From assembly GCA_937877565.1 (NCBI GenBank), contig CALFJB010000041.1, positions 1-35,048 of the forward strand: 35,048 bases of DNA. The letters are read 5' to 3'. The notes below the pieces were generated by a model, which had not been told where the DNA came from, did not search any database, and was given only the letters and a program-made list of their open reading frames with translations. This DNA is from an uncultured Selenomonadales bacterium (lineage in GTDB: Bacteria > Bacillota > Negativicutes > Selenomonadales > Selenomonadaceae). Shown one piece after another: positions 7,009 through 13,874 of this stretch. The translations under genes were made by a program, and so were the position numbers. Every line of letters begins with the position of its first letter. Positions within the stretch are counted from its first letter, which is position 1.

Positions 7009-8304
7009 TTGGACTCGTTAATTTTGCCGCTAGCCGTCGTAATAATTTTTGCACTGGTGAGCGGCTATTTCACTTTAATGGAAACTGCAATTTTAGAAAG
7101 TTTGCACGGACGAATTGAAAAACTTTCAAATGAAGGTAATGCTAACGCTCAAGCCGCGCTGCCAATTTTAGAATCGCCCTCAACTCCAATACTGATAACA
7201 AAAGCCGGAGCAACCGTTGCAGGAATTTTATCCGGTTTCTGTGCAATACCGCTTTCAAATTTCATCTTCCAACGAATAAATTTTTTTGAACACGCTCAAA
7301 TTTTTTCAGTAGCCGTTGCCATTGCCATTGTAATTTTTTTTATGATTTTATTCGGTAAAATTTTGCCTGTCCGCACGGCTCAACAGACGCCTGAAAAAGT
7401 TTTGCTTGAACATTTGAAAAGCTTCCGGCTAATCGTAAAAATTTTCAGCCCGCCAATAATTTTAATTTCAAAAATTAGCGAAGGCGTAATGATGATTTTG
7501 GGAATTAACGCCGAAACTTCCGACATTGTTACCGAAGACGAAGTTAAAGATTTAATTGAACAAGGCACGGAGGACGGAACATTTGAACAATCTGAACGCG
7601 CAATGGTGGATAAAATTTTTCAACTTAGCGATTTAACCGCCTATTCATTAATGACGCCGCGCACTCAAATGATTTGGCTTGATATTTCTGACAGCATCGA
7701 ACAGAATTTGAAAATTATTCGTTCGCACAATCAAAATATTTTTCCCGTAGGTGAAGGCAGTTTGGATGAATGTCGCGGCGTTATCTATGCAAAAGATTTA
7801 CTTGACGCCGTCCTTGATAAAAAATCTGCAGAAATTAATTTGTCGGCGATTATCAAAAAAGCAATTTTCGTTCCGCGTACAATGGAAACTTTCCGCCTCG
7901 TCGAAAAATTTAAAACGTCTGGCGATTCTGTGGCGATTGTCAACGACGAATACGGCGGCGTTGTAGGTTTTATAACGTTGGACGACATCGCGCAGGAGAT
8001 AGTTGGATTGGAAGAGCCGGAGGAGCCGCAATTTTCGCTGAAGAAAGATAACAACTGGCTTGTTGACGGACTTTATAATATTGAAGATTTTAAACGGCGA
8101 TTTAATTTTGAAAGTTTGCCGGACGAAGAACGCGACCACTTTCAAACTATGGGCGGTTTTCTAACTTCGCTTTTCGGCTACATTCCAAAAGTTGGCGAAT
8201 ACCGCGAATGGAATAATTTTAAATTCCGCGTTGAGAAAATGGACGGCGCACGCATTGATAAAATTTTAGTTACTAAAAAAGTTGACAGCGAAAAAAAATT
8301 ATGA
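7009..8304 (+). CDS. CNNM/CBS-domain membrane protein (HlyC/CorC family)
   Basis: A 431-residue protein with the three-part layout of the UPF0053/HlyC-CorC family. The N-terminal CNNM membrane domain (about 1-190) has segments LILPLAVVIIFALVSGYF and IVIFFMILFGKILP. A pair of CBS domains (about 205-330) begins at the conserved LMTPRTQMIWLD. The C-terminal CorC_HlyC domain (about 345-425) contains WLVDGLYNIEDF. Relatives are linked to magnesium or cobalt efflux or homeostasis; the haemolysin label in databases is historical. TTG start at 7009 with AAAGGA about 10 nt upstream. Acidic residues in GGVVGFITLDDIAQEIVG mark the second CBS domain. Confidence 0.9.
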   Translation: MDSLILPLAVVIIFALVSGYFTLMETAILESLHGRIEKLSNEGNANAQAALPILESPSTPILITKAGATVAGILSGFCAIPLSNFIFQRINFFEHAQIFSVAVAIAIVIFFMILFGKILPVRTAQQTPEKVLLEHLKSFRLIVKIFSPPIILISKISEGVMMILGINAETSDIVTEDEVKDLIEQGTEDGTFEQSERAMVDKIFQLSDLTAYSLMTPRTQMIWLDISDSIEQNLKIIRSHNQNIFPVGEGSLDECRGVIYAKDLLDAVLDKKSAEINLSAIIKKAIFVPRTMETFRLVEKFKTSGDSVAIVNDEYGGVVGFITLDDIAQEIVGLEEPEEPQFSLKKDNNWLVDGLYNIEDFKRRFNFESLPDEERDHFQTMGGFLTSLFGYIPKVGEYREWNNFKFRVEKMDGARIDKILVTKKVDSEKKL

Positions 8305-8322
8305 TAATCTTTAGCGCGTTAT

Positions 8323-8411
8323 GGAGGAGTGTCCGAGCGGTTGAAGGTGCTTGACTCGAAATCAAGTGTAGCTAATAACTACCGTGGGTTCGAATCCCAC
8401 CCCCTCCGCCA
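8323..8411 (+). tRNA. tRNA-Ser (anticodon CGA)
   Basis: A class II tRNA of 89 nt including an encoded CCA. Anticodon stem TTGA/TCAA encloses loop CTCGAAA (anticodon CGA). The long variable arm is GTAG-CTAATAA-CTAC. T arm is GTGGG-TTCGAAT-CCCAC. The acceptor stem pairs except for one A-C mismatch (A6 with C67). Confidence 0.95.
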
Positions 8412-8425
8412 TTTTAGAAATTTAC

Positions 8426-8453
8426 AAGTCCCGCAATTTGACGGGGCTTTTTT
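8426..8453 (+). terminator. Terminator after tRNA-Ser
   Basis: AAGTCCCG pairs with CGGGGCTT (one G-U pair) and is followed by a run of T. Confidence 0.85.
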
Positions 8454-8458
8454 AGCAT

Positions 8459-8487
8459 TTGACGATTGACACTAATTTTGATAGAAT
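8459..8487 (+). promoter_or_regulatory. Sigma-70-type promoter of the Lys/Glu-rich gene
   Basis: TTGACG (8459-8464), a 17-nt spacer, and TAGAAT (8482-8487). The predicted start near 8494 precedes the binding site GGGAG and the TTG at 8516, which argues against the longer open frame that begins at 8459. Confidence 0.65.
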
Positions 8488-8515
8488 TTCAAAAAAATTT
8501 GGGAGCGTGAAAAGT

Positions 8516-8830
8516 TTGGATAAAAAACAAATTGAAAAGCTTGTATCAGAAAAAGTTGACGCGGCTTTAAAAGCAAATGATACGCCGAAAAAATTTTTCA
8601 TCACTGAAAACGGGCGCGGCGTAGTTGACGGCGGCGATTTATATAACGCCGTTCTGTCTGAAGTTTTAAGCGTTATGAAAACTGCGCTTGTCGATATTAT
8701 TGCTGAAGTTCATACAAAAACAGCTGAAAAACCTGCAGAAAAACCTGAAAAAACTGCTGAAAAGATTGAAAAAACTGCTGAAAAGATTGAAAAAGCTGAA
8801 AAGCCCGCTACTAAAACTGCGAAGAAATAA
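8516..8830 (+). CDS. Small Lys/Glu/Ala-rich protein of unknown function
   Basis: About 104 residues. The first 60 form an ordinary soluble stretch (MDKKQIEKLVSEKVDAALKA, then FFITENGRGVVDGGDLYNAV). The C-terminal third is a low-complexity tail of repeated KTAEKIEK/PAEKPEK units, resembling the disordered basic/acidic tails of some nucleoid-associated or phasin-like proteins. TTG at 8516 is chosen from the promoter and from GGGAG 10 nt upstream. It has its own promoter and terminator, so it is a single-gene unit. Function unknown. Repeated codons in the tail could allow length variation. Confidence 0.7.
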   Translation: MDKKQIEKLVSEKVDAALKANDTPKKFFITENGRGVVDGGDLYNAVLSEVLSVMKTALVDIIAEVHTKTAEKPAEKPEKTAEKIEKTAEKIEKAEKPATKTAKK

Positions 8831-8850
8831 TTTATTTTTGAAACTGAAAA

Positions 8851-8877
8851 GCCGTCCAATTTCGGACGGTTTTTTTG
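8851..8877 (+). terminator. Terminator of the Lys/Glu-rich gene
   Basis: CCGTCC and GGACGG flank a six-base loop and are followed by seven T. Confidence 0.9.
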
Positions 8878-8897
8878 CGTTATTATTAAGAAATTTT

Positions 8898-9173
8898 TTA
8901 GGCGGCATTAAAAGATTTTAACATTTCTAACGCTCGTTGATTAGCGATAAGCGAAAGTTTAAAATGCGATGGTCGCCGGTAATTGTTAAAGCTGTCTTTA
9001 TCTTCAGGGTTTTGGCAGTAAACGACAAGATAACATTCATCATTGTCGAAGGTTAGAAAGTACGGCGACACAGTATAAATTTTGTTAAGGGCAACTGATT
9101 TTTCTTCGTCAGATTTAAAATTTTGTCTAATCTTTTGGAATTAAAAGGTTTCTCTGCTATACTTTTTACCTCC
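8898..9173 (-). pseudogene. Remnant of a WYL-domain transcriptional regulator
   Basis: On the minus strand GGAGG (9173-9169) precedes an ATA at 9160-9158 where an ATG would be expected. The frame continues AEKPFNSKRLDKILNL, like the start of Bacillota WYL regulators. Soon after, in another frame, comes a clear WYL-domain fragment: LNKIYTVSPYFLTFDNDECY, then LVVYCQNPEDKDSFNNYRRP, then HFKLSLIANQRALEML and a stop. The middle of the protein (about 100-200 residues in intact relatives) is missing. A lost start, a frameshift and an internal deletion together make this a dead gene. Family assignment rests on motif recognition only. Confidence 0.6.
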
Positions 9174-9300
9174 AATATTTTATTGTCAAAGAACCAAAAA
9201 AACCGCACCGTTAAAAAAATGGACGTAAAGATTTTTTTCTAACGTTGCGGACCGTGATAGTTTATTCAATTTTTTGTATTTGATATTTGAAACGATATCT

Positions 9301-9456
9301 GAACCTCCCACGATTAAAATCGCGGGGTTCTCGGGACTAGTAAATAATTTTACTTCATTACCGAGCTATCCCCGTAGTTCCTACGGTTTAGTGTGTTCGT
9401 ACACTAGTACTTTTACTCCTCCGATGCTATACGAGCAGAAGTTGACACACCAACTT
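9301..9456 (-). ncRNA. Fossil omega-RNA / right end of an IS200/IS605-type (tnpB) element
   Basis: Densely folded sequence. GAACCTCCCACGATT faces AATCGCGGGGTTC (9301-9330); CTCGG (9330-9334) pairs with CCGAG (9361-9365); CCGTAG-TTC-CTACGG (9372-9386); TAGTGT-GTTCGT-ACACTA (9389-9406); AAGTTG-ACACAC-CAACTT (9439-9456). The wording CCCGAGAACCCCGCGA on the minus strand is typical of the 3' end of tnpB transcripts, which serve as omega-RNA. A short frame on the minus strand, KNQVGVSTSARIASEE followed by a stop at 9413, looks like a tnpB C-terminal tail. No tnpA or intact tnpB remains. Confidence 0.6.
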
Positions 9457-9630
9457 GATTCTTGCTAAAAAACCTGTCAGTCATTTCGGTTTTTATATTC
9501 GCAAGCTTCCCCTTTCTTCAGTATTTCTTTAGTTGCAAAAATATTTTAGCATAGTAGAAAAAATTTGTCTATATTGCGCCGCCTAACTCACGATTAAAGT
9601 CACGAGTGTGCGGCGGCGCGTTTATCAAAT
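9413..9630 (-). mobile_element. Decayed IS200/IS605-like element, body and distal hairpin
   Basis: Between the omega-RNA fossil and 9630 lies about 110 bases of AT-rich sequence, then a strong inverted repeat. GCGCCGCC (9576-9583) pairs with GGCGGCGC (9612-9619), enclosing ACTC/GAGT. The inner loop CACGATTAAAGTCACGAG closely resembles CACGATTAAAATCGCGGG of the end hairpin at 9301-9330, so two related end hairpins bracket the remnant. The transposase genes are gone. It could be a deletion derivative or two overlapping insertions. Confidence 0.5.
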
Positions 9631-9662
9631 TATAAAATCTGCAAAAAAAATTAATTAAATAA

Positions 9663-9800
9663 CTATAGATGCATCGAAATTTTCAAAGTTGGATTATCGC
9701 CAAAAATATTTTTAATTTCTTCGTCTCTCCAAGATTTTTTTGTGTAGACACATTTAAGATTTTCACAATCCCTAAAAAAATTCGATAATCAATTTATTTC
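9663..9800 (-). pseudogene. C-terminal fragment of a BspA-type leucine-rich-repeat protein
   Basis: A minus-strand frame of about 43 codons ends at 9663 and reads NFFRDCENLKCVYTKKSW, then RDEEIKNIFGDNPTLKI. The FxDCxNL phrase is the hallmark of LRR_5 (BspA-like) repeats, and the tail resembles their last repeat plus cap. An in-frame stop lies just upstream and no start is visible, so this is a fragment. Confidence is limited by its short length. Confidence 0.45.
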
Positions 9801-9883
9801 AGCCTTTTTGGCAGCCTCCTAACTTTGCCAAAATTCGTCGCTTAAAATATTGACGCACGAAAGATAATTTCCGTGCAATTTTT

Positions 9884-10836
9884 TTACTTCCATAAATTTT
9901 TGAGTTCGTCAATTTTCGCCGTTAAATTGTCAACTTTGGCGTTCAAATTTTTAAGAGTATCCATTATAAAATTTAAGTCTTCCGCCGAAATTATAATTTT
10001 TCTGTCAGCATCATTTTTTTCCTTCATAATTTCCAAATTGTGTTGTAGCCAATATTTTTCGCAAGCGGTGTAAGTAGTCATTGCCAGCCAAAAGTAAAAA
10101 GTATTTTTAGTTTGACGCGATTTATTTTGATCAAACCAATCGTTGCTGATATAGTATGTTTCGCCCGCACATTCGACGGCTAATTTGTACGGCGTCAGAA
10201 TAATTTTTGTAGCGTTCAAAATGTGTCAATTCTTCGTAGTATCTAAAACTTTCTTCAAAATTTTGTTCAGTTCCAATTCTGAAGTACAACATTTTTGCAA
10301 CTTTGAAAAGTGCCGAATAATTGCGTGTATCTTTTGCCGCTTTCCTGTACCAAAGAAACGCTTGATTTAAATCCTTTGGCATATATTTGCCTCTCTCAAA
10401 CATTCTGTCCATATATTCCTGCGCGACACTGTTTGAAGTTCGATTGAAAAATAGCTGCAACATCGTGGAATAAACATATTGCTCTTTGAAAATCTAACGG
10501 TACGCCCACCGTAATAATACATTTTCTCCAAATGCAGAGAACCTTTTTGTAATCGGCTTTATCTGCTTTTTCGTATTCTTGAAAAGTTTTTTCGTCGCTT
10601 TGTTCGCCGCCGTCTCCCGTGTACCAATTTGAAAGTGCGCCTCACCTAAAAGGTTACCGGCTTGCCCCTTGTTACTTTCGTTTTCAATAACTTTTTTGAG
10701 ATAATCAGTTTGCCAAGTTCAAAGATTGCTTCAAGGTCTCCGGCGTTTGACGCCTTTATTAAATTTTGTGAAGTAAAAATTTTTTACGCGTATCAATCAG
10801 GTAGAGTAAAAATAAATTGTTTCATTCGACACCTCC
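9884..10836 (-). pseudogene. Frameshifted Sel1-repeat (TPR-like) protein gene
   Basis: Begins with a good site, GGAGG (10836-10832) and ATG at 10825, reading MKQFIFTLPD and then a stop. Sel1-like pieces follow in alternating frames: KASNAGDLEAIFELGKL; EKMYYYGGRTV in one frame and GVPLDFQRAICLFHDVAAIF in another; then a longer intact piece (10463-10131) with KYMPKDLNQAFLWYRKAA and ALFKVAKMLYFRIGTEQNFE. Another frame change near 10200 leads to a 111-codon tail ending in a coiled coil (LNAKVDNLTAKIDELKNLW) with stop at 9884. At least four frame disruptions are visible. The last piece could in principle still be made from a TTG near 10219, but it has no good binding site. Confidence 0.7.
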
Positions 10837-11161
10837 ATTATAAAATCTTAAAAAAAATTAATTATCATTTTTATAGGGTAATTTTGTGAAAATTTCATAA
10901 CTGAATAAATGAAACTTAATGAAAAAATTTCGGTGAAATTCAATGAAAATTTTTCTAAAGATTTTCTTGCAAAAAAAATTGAACCTCCGCCGCTTATTAC
11001 GGTGAGCAGTTCAATTTTCGTGGAGCTATTCTGTTGGGACTTACTATCAATGCCTGCCGCTCCTGCAAGATCAATTACGTTCCTGCACTCATACTGATGA
11101 TCACAAATTTTTTCTGTAGAAATTAAATTTGAAGGAAGATTTTAACTTGTTTTAAATTAAC
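10837..11161. other. Intergenic region downstream of clpX, no intact gene
   Basis: AT-rich sequence with four ATGAAA/GTGAAA words between 10916 and 10950, the hairpin at 10975-11018 and the possible tnpB fossil. A segment near 10837-10862 resembles 9631-9660 (both contain TTATAAAATCT followed by AAAAAAAATTAATTA), suggesting an old duplication around the Sel1 pseudogene. No intact gene is visible. Confidence 0.5.
10975..11130 (-). mobile_element. Second IS605-like fossil: end hairpin plus possible tnpB tail
   Basis: AAAATTGAAC (10975-10984) pairs exactly with GTTCAATTTT (11009-11018). The hairpin begins GAACCTCC, like the one at 9301. On the minus strand just before it is a frame reading EKICDHQYECRNVIDLAGA and then GIDSKSQQNSSTKIELL, which faintly resembles a decayed TnpB zinc-ribbon region. 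The frame has no start and no full zinc motif. The hairpin is certain; the element assignment is tentative. Confidence 0.35.
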
Positions 11162-12478
11162 TCAATCGGCAACTTCAGCGTTATCTTGATTTTCTTCGTC
11201 AAGGTAAATAATTTTCGGCTCCACGCCTTCATTTATACAAGCTTCAGTAACAATAACTTTGCGCGGCTTGTCAGATTTCGGAATGTCAAACATAACGTCT
11301 AACATTTTATCTTCGATAATACCTTTGAGGGAACGTGCGCCGGTTTTACGTTCAATGGCTTTTTTGGCAACGGCTAAAAGTGCCGCCTCTTCAAATTCAA
11401 GTTGTACGTTATCCATTTCCAAAAGTTTTTGATACTGTTTTACAGGCGCGTTTTTCGGCTCGGTTAAAATTCTCAAAAGTGAATGTTCGTCCAAAGTTTC
11501 AAGCGTACAAATTACCGGCAAGCGTCCAATAATTTCAGGAATAATTCCATACTTCATTAAATCTTCAGGGCGCACTTGATGAATCAGTTCATTAAATTTT
11601 GCGTCTGAATCTTCTTTGGGCGGAATTTCTGCGCCGAATCCCAAACTGCTTTCACCTTTGCGAACACGTTTAGCAACAATTTTATCAATTCCAACGAACG
11701 CGCCGCCAACTATGAATAAAATATTGCGCGTGTCAACTTTAATAGTTGGAGCTTCAGGATGCTTGCGTTGTCCGCGTGCAGTAAATTCTACCACGCTACC
11801 TTCAAGCATTTTCAAAAGTCCTTGCTGTACGCCTTCATGCCCGGGATCTGCCGTAATGGAATTATTTTCGCCGGATTTACGGGCGATTTTATCGAACTCG
11901 TCAAGGTAAATTATACCGTGTTCAGTTTTTTCAATATTTTGTCCTGCCGCGTAGTACAAATTTCTAACTGCAACTTCAACATCTGCGCCGACAAATCCTG
12001 CCTCCGTCAAAGATGAGGCGTCAGTTACTGCAAACGGAATATCCAAAAGTTTTGAAAGATGACTCAACAGCGCAGTTTTGCCGCAACCTGTAGGGCCTAA
12101 AATTATTACGTTCGACTTGTCAATTTCATCATCAGTTCCCGCGTGGTCGATGCCGTATTTCATACGCTTATAGTGATTGTACACTGCAACTGACAAAATT
12201 TTTTTTGCGCGTTCCTGCTTTATAATAAATTCGTCAAGGTAAGCTTTTATAACGTGCGGCTTGTTTTTCTCCAACAAATCGCCCAAAGTATCTGCAAAAG
12301 AATGTTTGTGCGAATGATTTTTGGCGTGTTCATCTTCCATAATGTAGCCGTAAAGCTCTTTTATACAATTTTTGCAGACGCCGAATCCCATATTTGGATC
12401 CAAAATTGGCGCGTCCGAACGGTCTTTTATTTTTACAATTCGCCCACATAAACTGCAACGAAAACTATCTAAATTCAT
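11162..12478 (-). CDS. clpX: ATP-dependent Clp protease ATP-binding subunit ClpX (divergent)
   Basis: A 438-residue AAA+ unfoldase. The N-terminal zinc-binding domain has CSLC and CKNC pairs. Walker A is GPTGCGKTALL, the pore loop is GFVG (GYVG in most ClpX), Walker B is IIYLDEFDKIA. The RKH loop (RGQRKHPEAP), LGFGAEI, the sensor-2 region (ARKTGARSLK type) and EIIGRLPVICTL are all present. ClpX unfolds tagged substrates for ClpP. It differs from typical ClpX at several otherwise constant spots, such as GCGKTALLSHL for GSGKTLLAQTL and GHEGVQQ for SGEGVQQ. It stands alone with no clpP, tig or lon nearby, so it may be a diverged sole copy or a paralogue. ATG at 12478 with AAAGGAG upstream. The C-terminal tail is acidic. 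Confidence 0.9.
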   Translation of the reverse strand: MNLDSFRCSLCGRIVKIKDRSDAPILDPNMGFGVCKNCIKELYGYIMEDEHAKNHSHKHSFADTLGDLLEKNKPHVIKAYLDEFIIKQERAKKILSVAVYNHYKRMKYGIDHAGTDDEIDKSNVIILGPTGCGKTALLSHLSKLLDIPFAVTDASSLTEAGFVGADVEVAVRNLYYAAGQNIEKTEHGIIYLDEFDKIARKSGENNSITADPGHEGVQQGLLKMLEGSVVEFTARGQRKHPEAPTIKVDTRNILFIVGGAFVGIDKIVAKRVRKGESSLGFGAEIPPKEDSDAKFNELIHQVRPEDLMKYGIIPEIIGRLPVICTLETLDEHSLLRILTEPKNAPVKQYQKLLEMDNVQLEFEEAALLAVAKKAIERKTGARSLKGIIEDKMLDVMFDIPKSDKPRKVIVTEACINEGVEPKIIYLDEENQDNAEVAD

Positions 12479-12515
12479 TTATATTTGTCTCCTTTAAATT
12501 TTCCAATAAAAAATC

Positions 12516-12544
12516 TTGCCAATATTTTTGACAGCGTGTATAAT
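12516..12544 (+). promoter_or_regulatory. Promoter of rpmE
   Basis: TTGCCA (12516-12521), a 17-nt spacer, and a perfect TATAAT (12539-12544). The 5' leader is about 50 nt. Confidence 0.7.
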
Positions 12545-12602
12545 ACACCTTGCACTATTTGTGCGTCAACTTTTTTGAAATTTTGCAACAGAGGTGTTTA
12601 CT

Positions 12603-12803
12603 TTGAAAGATAAAATTCATCCACAATATTTTGAGGCAACTGTAATTTGCGGTTGCGGCAACACTTTTAAAACCGGCTCAACCAAAAAAGAATTGCGCGT
12701 TGATGTTTGCTCCAAATGTCATCCTTTCTTTACCGGTCGTCAACGTGACGTTAAAGCCGGCGGTCGTATCGAGAAATTTAACAAACGCTATAAAAAAGGA
12801 TAA
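12603..12803 (+). CDS. rpmE: 50S ribosomal protein L31
   Basis: A 66-residue protein: MKDKIHPQYFEATVICGCGN, then the second cysteine pair in DVCSKCHPFFTG and the basic tail GRIEKFNKRYKK. The CxC and CxxC pairs mark the zinc-binding (C+) form of L31. It sits on the large subunit near the intersubunit bridge. Start is TTG at 12603, with AGAGGTG about 7 nt upstream; the family begins at this methionine. An earlier in-frame GTG overlaps the binding site. Own promoter and terminator. Confidence 0.95.
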   Translation: MKDKIHPQYFEATVICGCGNTFKTGSTKKELRVDVCSKCHPFFTGRQRDVKAGGRIEKFNKRYKKG

Positions 12804-12815
12804 TTTTAATTTTAT

Positions 12816-12846
12816 GGGGCTGGAATTTTTTTCCGGCTCTTTTTTG
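12816..12846 (+). terminator. Terminator of rpmE
   Basis: GGGCTGGAA pairs with TTCCGGCTC (G-U pairs included) and is followed by a run of T. Confidence 0.85.
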
Positions 12847-12856
12847 TTTTTAGAAT

Positions 12857-12977
12857 ATACTTTCTTTGTGCGCGACAAAGAAAGTATCAAAGAAAACGCA
12901 GCCGCGCCATGATTTGAAATTGCATCACGCAATTTCGGGGCGCGGCTATTATCTAAGGGCGCACGTCCTGTGCGCCC
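12857..12977. repeat. Composite three-hairpin extragenic element
   Basis: Three consecutive hairpins. (1) ATACTTTCTTTGT (12857-12869) with ACAAAGAAAGTAT (12875-12887), a perfect 13-bp stem. (2) GCCGCGCC (12901-12908) with GGCGCGGC (12939-12946), enclosing GAAATTGC-ATCAC-GCAATTTC. (3) GGGCGCAC-GTCCT-GTGCGCCC (12957-12977). The first resembles a widely scattered CTTTCTTTG/CAAAGAAAG palindrome of bacterial intergenic regions. The element fills the gap between rpmE and the convergent Nif3-like gene. GC content is far above its surroundings. Confidence 0.8.
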
Positions 12978-13007
12978 ACCAGCATTTTCATTCTTTTTTG
13001 CCATAAA

Positions 13008-13799
13008 TTAAATTATGGTAAAAACATCGTGAGAAATTTTATCTTCAGCAATTTTTATTCTGTAGGAAAGTTTTTCAAATTCCGCCGCCAACATTTCTGC
13101 CAACACGTGAACAATCGGAAATTCTGTATAAAAGTGTCCCGCGTCTACCACGTGAATTTTATTTTCAACTGCTGATTGCGCCTCGTGATATTTTAAATCG
13201 CCTGTAACAAACGCCTGTGCGCCGTGAAATTTTGCCTTTGAAATAAATTCACTGCCTGCGCCGCCGCAAATTCCAACTTTTTCAATCAGAAAATCGCCCG
13301 CGTCAACAAGTCTTACAAATTCGGCGTTTAAACTTTTTTTAACGTGCATTGCAAAATCTTTCGCAGTCATTTTTTCAGGAAGTTTACCAATTCGCCCAAG
13401 TGAAATTTCGTCGTCAAAAGTTTTAACGTCAATAAGTCCCAATTTTTCTGCAAGTACGTCATTAACGCCGCCTTGTACGCTGTCCAAATTTGTATGAGCC
13501 GCAAAAACTGCAATATCATTTTTGATTAACGTTTCTAACTTTTTGCCGAGCGGTAAATCCGTGCGGAAATTTTTAACCGCTCTAAAAATAATTGGATGAT
13601 GTGCAATAATTAAATTTGCGCCAAATTCAACCGCCGCGTTTATAACTTCGTCCGTCACGTCCAAACTTACAAAAATTTTTTCAACCGGCGCGTTAAAACT
13701 GCCTACCAATAAGCCGGGATTGTCCCATTCTTCGGCAAATTGACGCGGCGCAATTTTATTCATTACTTCGGCAACGTGTTGAACCGTGATTTTTTTCAT
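13008..13799 (-). CDS. Nif3-like dinuclear metal centre protein (YqfO family)
   Basis: A 263-residue member of the Nif3/YqfO family, a hexameric protein with a two-metal site. Visible metal-ligand motifs are IIAHHPIIFRAV near the N-terminus, FAAHTNLDSVQGGVND, and C-terminal TGDLKYHEAQSA and DAGHFYTEFP. It lacks the YqfO insert domain, so it is the short form. The molecular function is unsettled; some members are named GTP cyclohydrolase I type 2. ATG at 13799 with AAGGAAGGG upstream. It is divergent from leuB. Confidence 0.92.
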   Translation of the reverse strand: MKKITVQHVAEVMNKIAPRQFAEEWDNPGLLVGSFNAPVEKIFVSLDVTDEVINAAVEFGANLIIAHHPIIFRAVKNFRTDLPLGKKLETLIKNDIAVFAAHTNLDSVQGGVNDVLAEKLGLIDVKTFDDEISLGRIGKLPEKMTAKDFAMHVKKSLNAEFVRLVDAGDFLIEKVGICGGAGSEFISKAKFHGAQAFVTGDLKYHEAQSAVENKIHVVDAGHFYTEFPIVHVLAEMLAAEFEKLSYRIKIAEDKISHDVFTII

Positions 13800-13826
13800 T
13801 TTTAAATCGCCCTTCCTTGCAATATG

Positions 13827-13835
13827 TGCTATAAT
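13827..13835 (+). promoter_or_regulatory. Extended -10 promoter of leuB
   Basis: TGCTATAAT matches TGnTATAAT exactly. No convincing -35 is present. The leader to the GTG at 13875 is about 33 nt, with no room for a leucine leader peptide. Confidence 0.55.
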
Positions 13836-13874
13836 CTTAACAAAAATTTTTTTATTGGTAAAGGAGCAAACGCT

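Noticed and set aside
8880..11160. CRISPR array or integrated island bounded by tRNA-Ser repeats
   Set aside because: No regularly spaced direct repeats, and no second copy of the tRNA 3' end was found in the block, so an att-flanked island is not supported.
12528..12544. TTGACA close to TATAAT before rpmE as a promoter pair
   Set aside because: Only 5 nt separate them. TTGCCA at 12516 with 17-nt spacing is the plausible -35.
12678..13004. Minus-strand open frame of 108 codons reading AGGRTGRAPLDNSRAP
   Set aside because: It is a translation of the three-hairpin repeat and of rpmE in reverse. It lacks a ribosome binding site and overlaps a certain gene.
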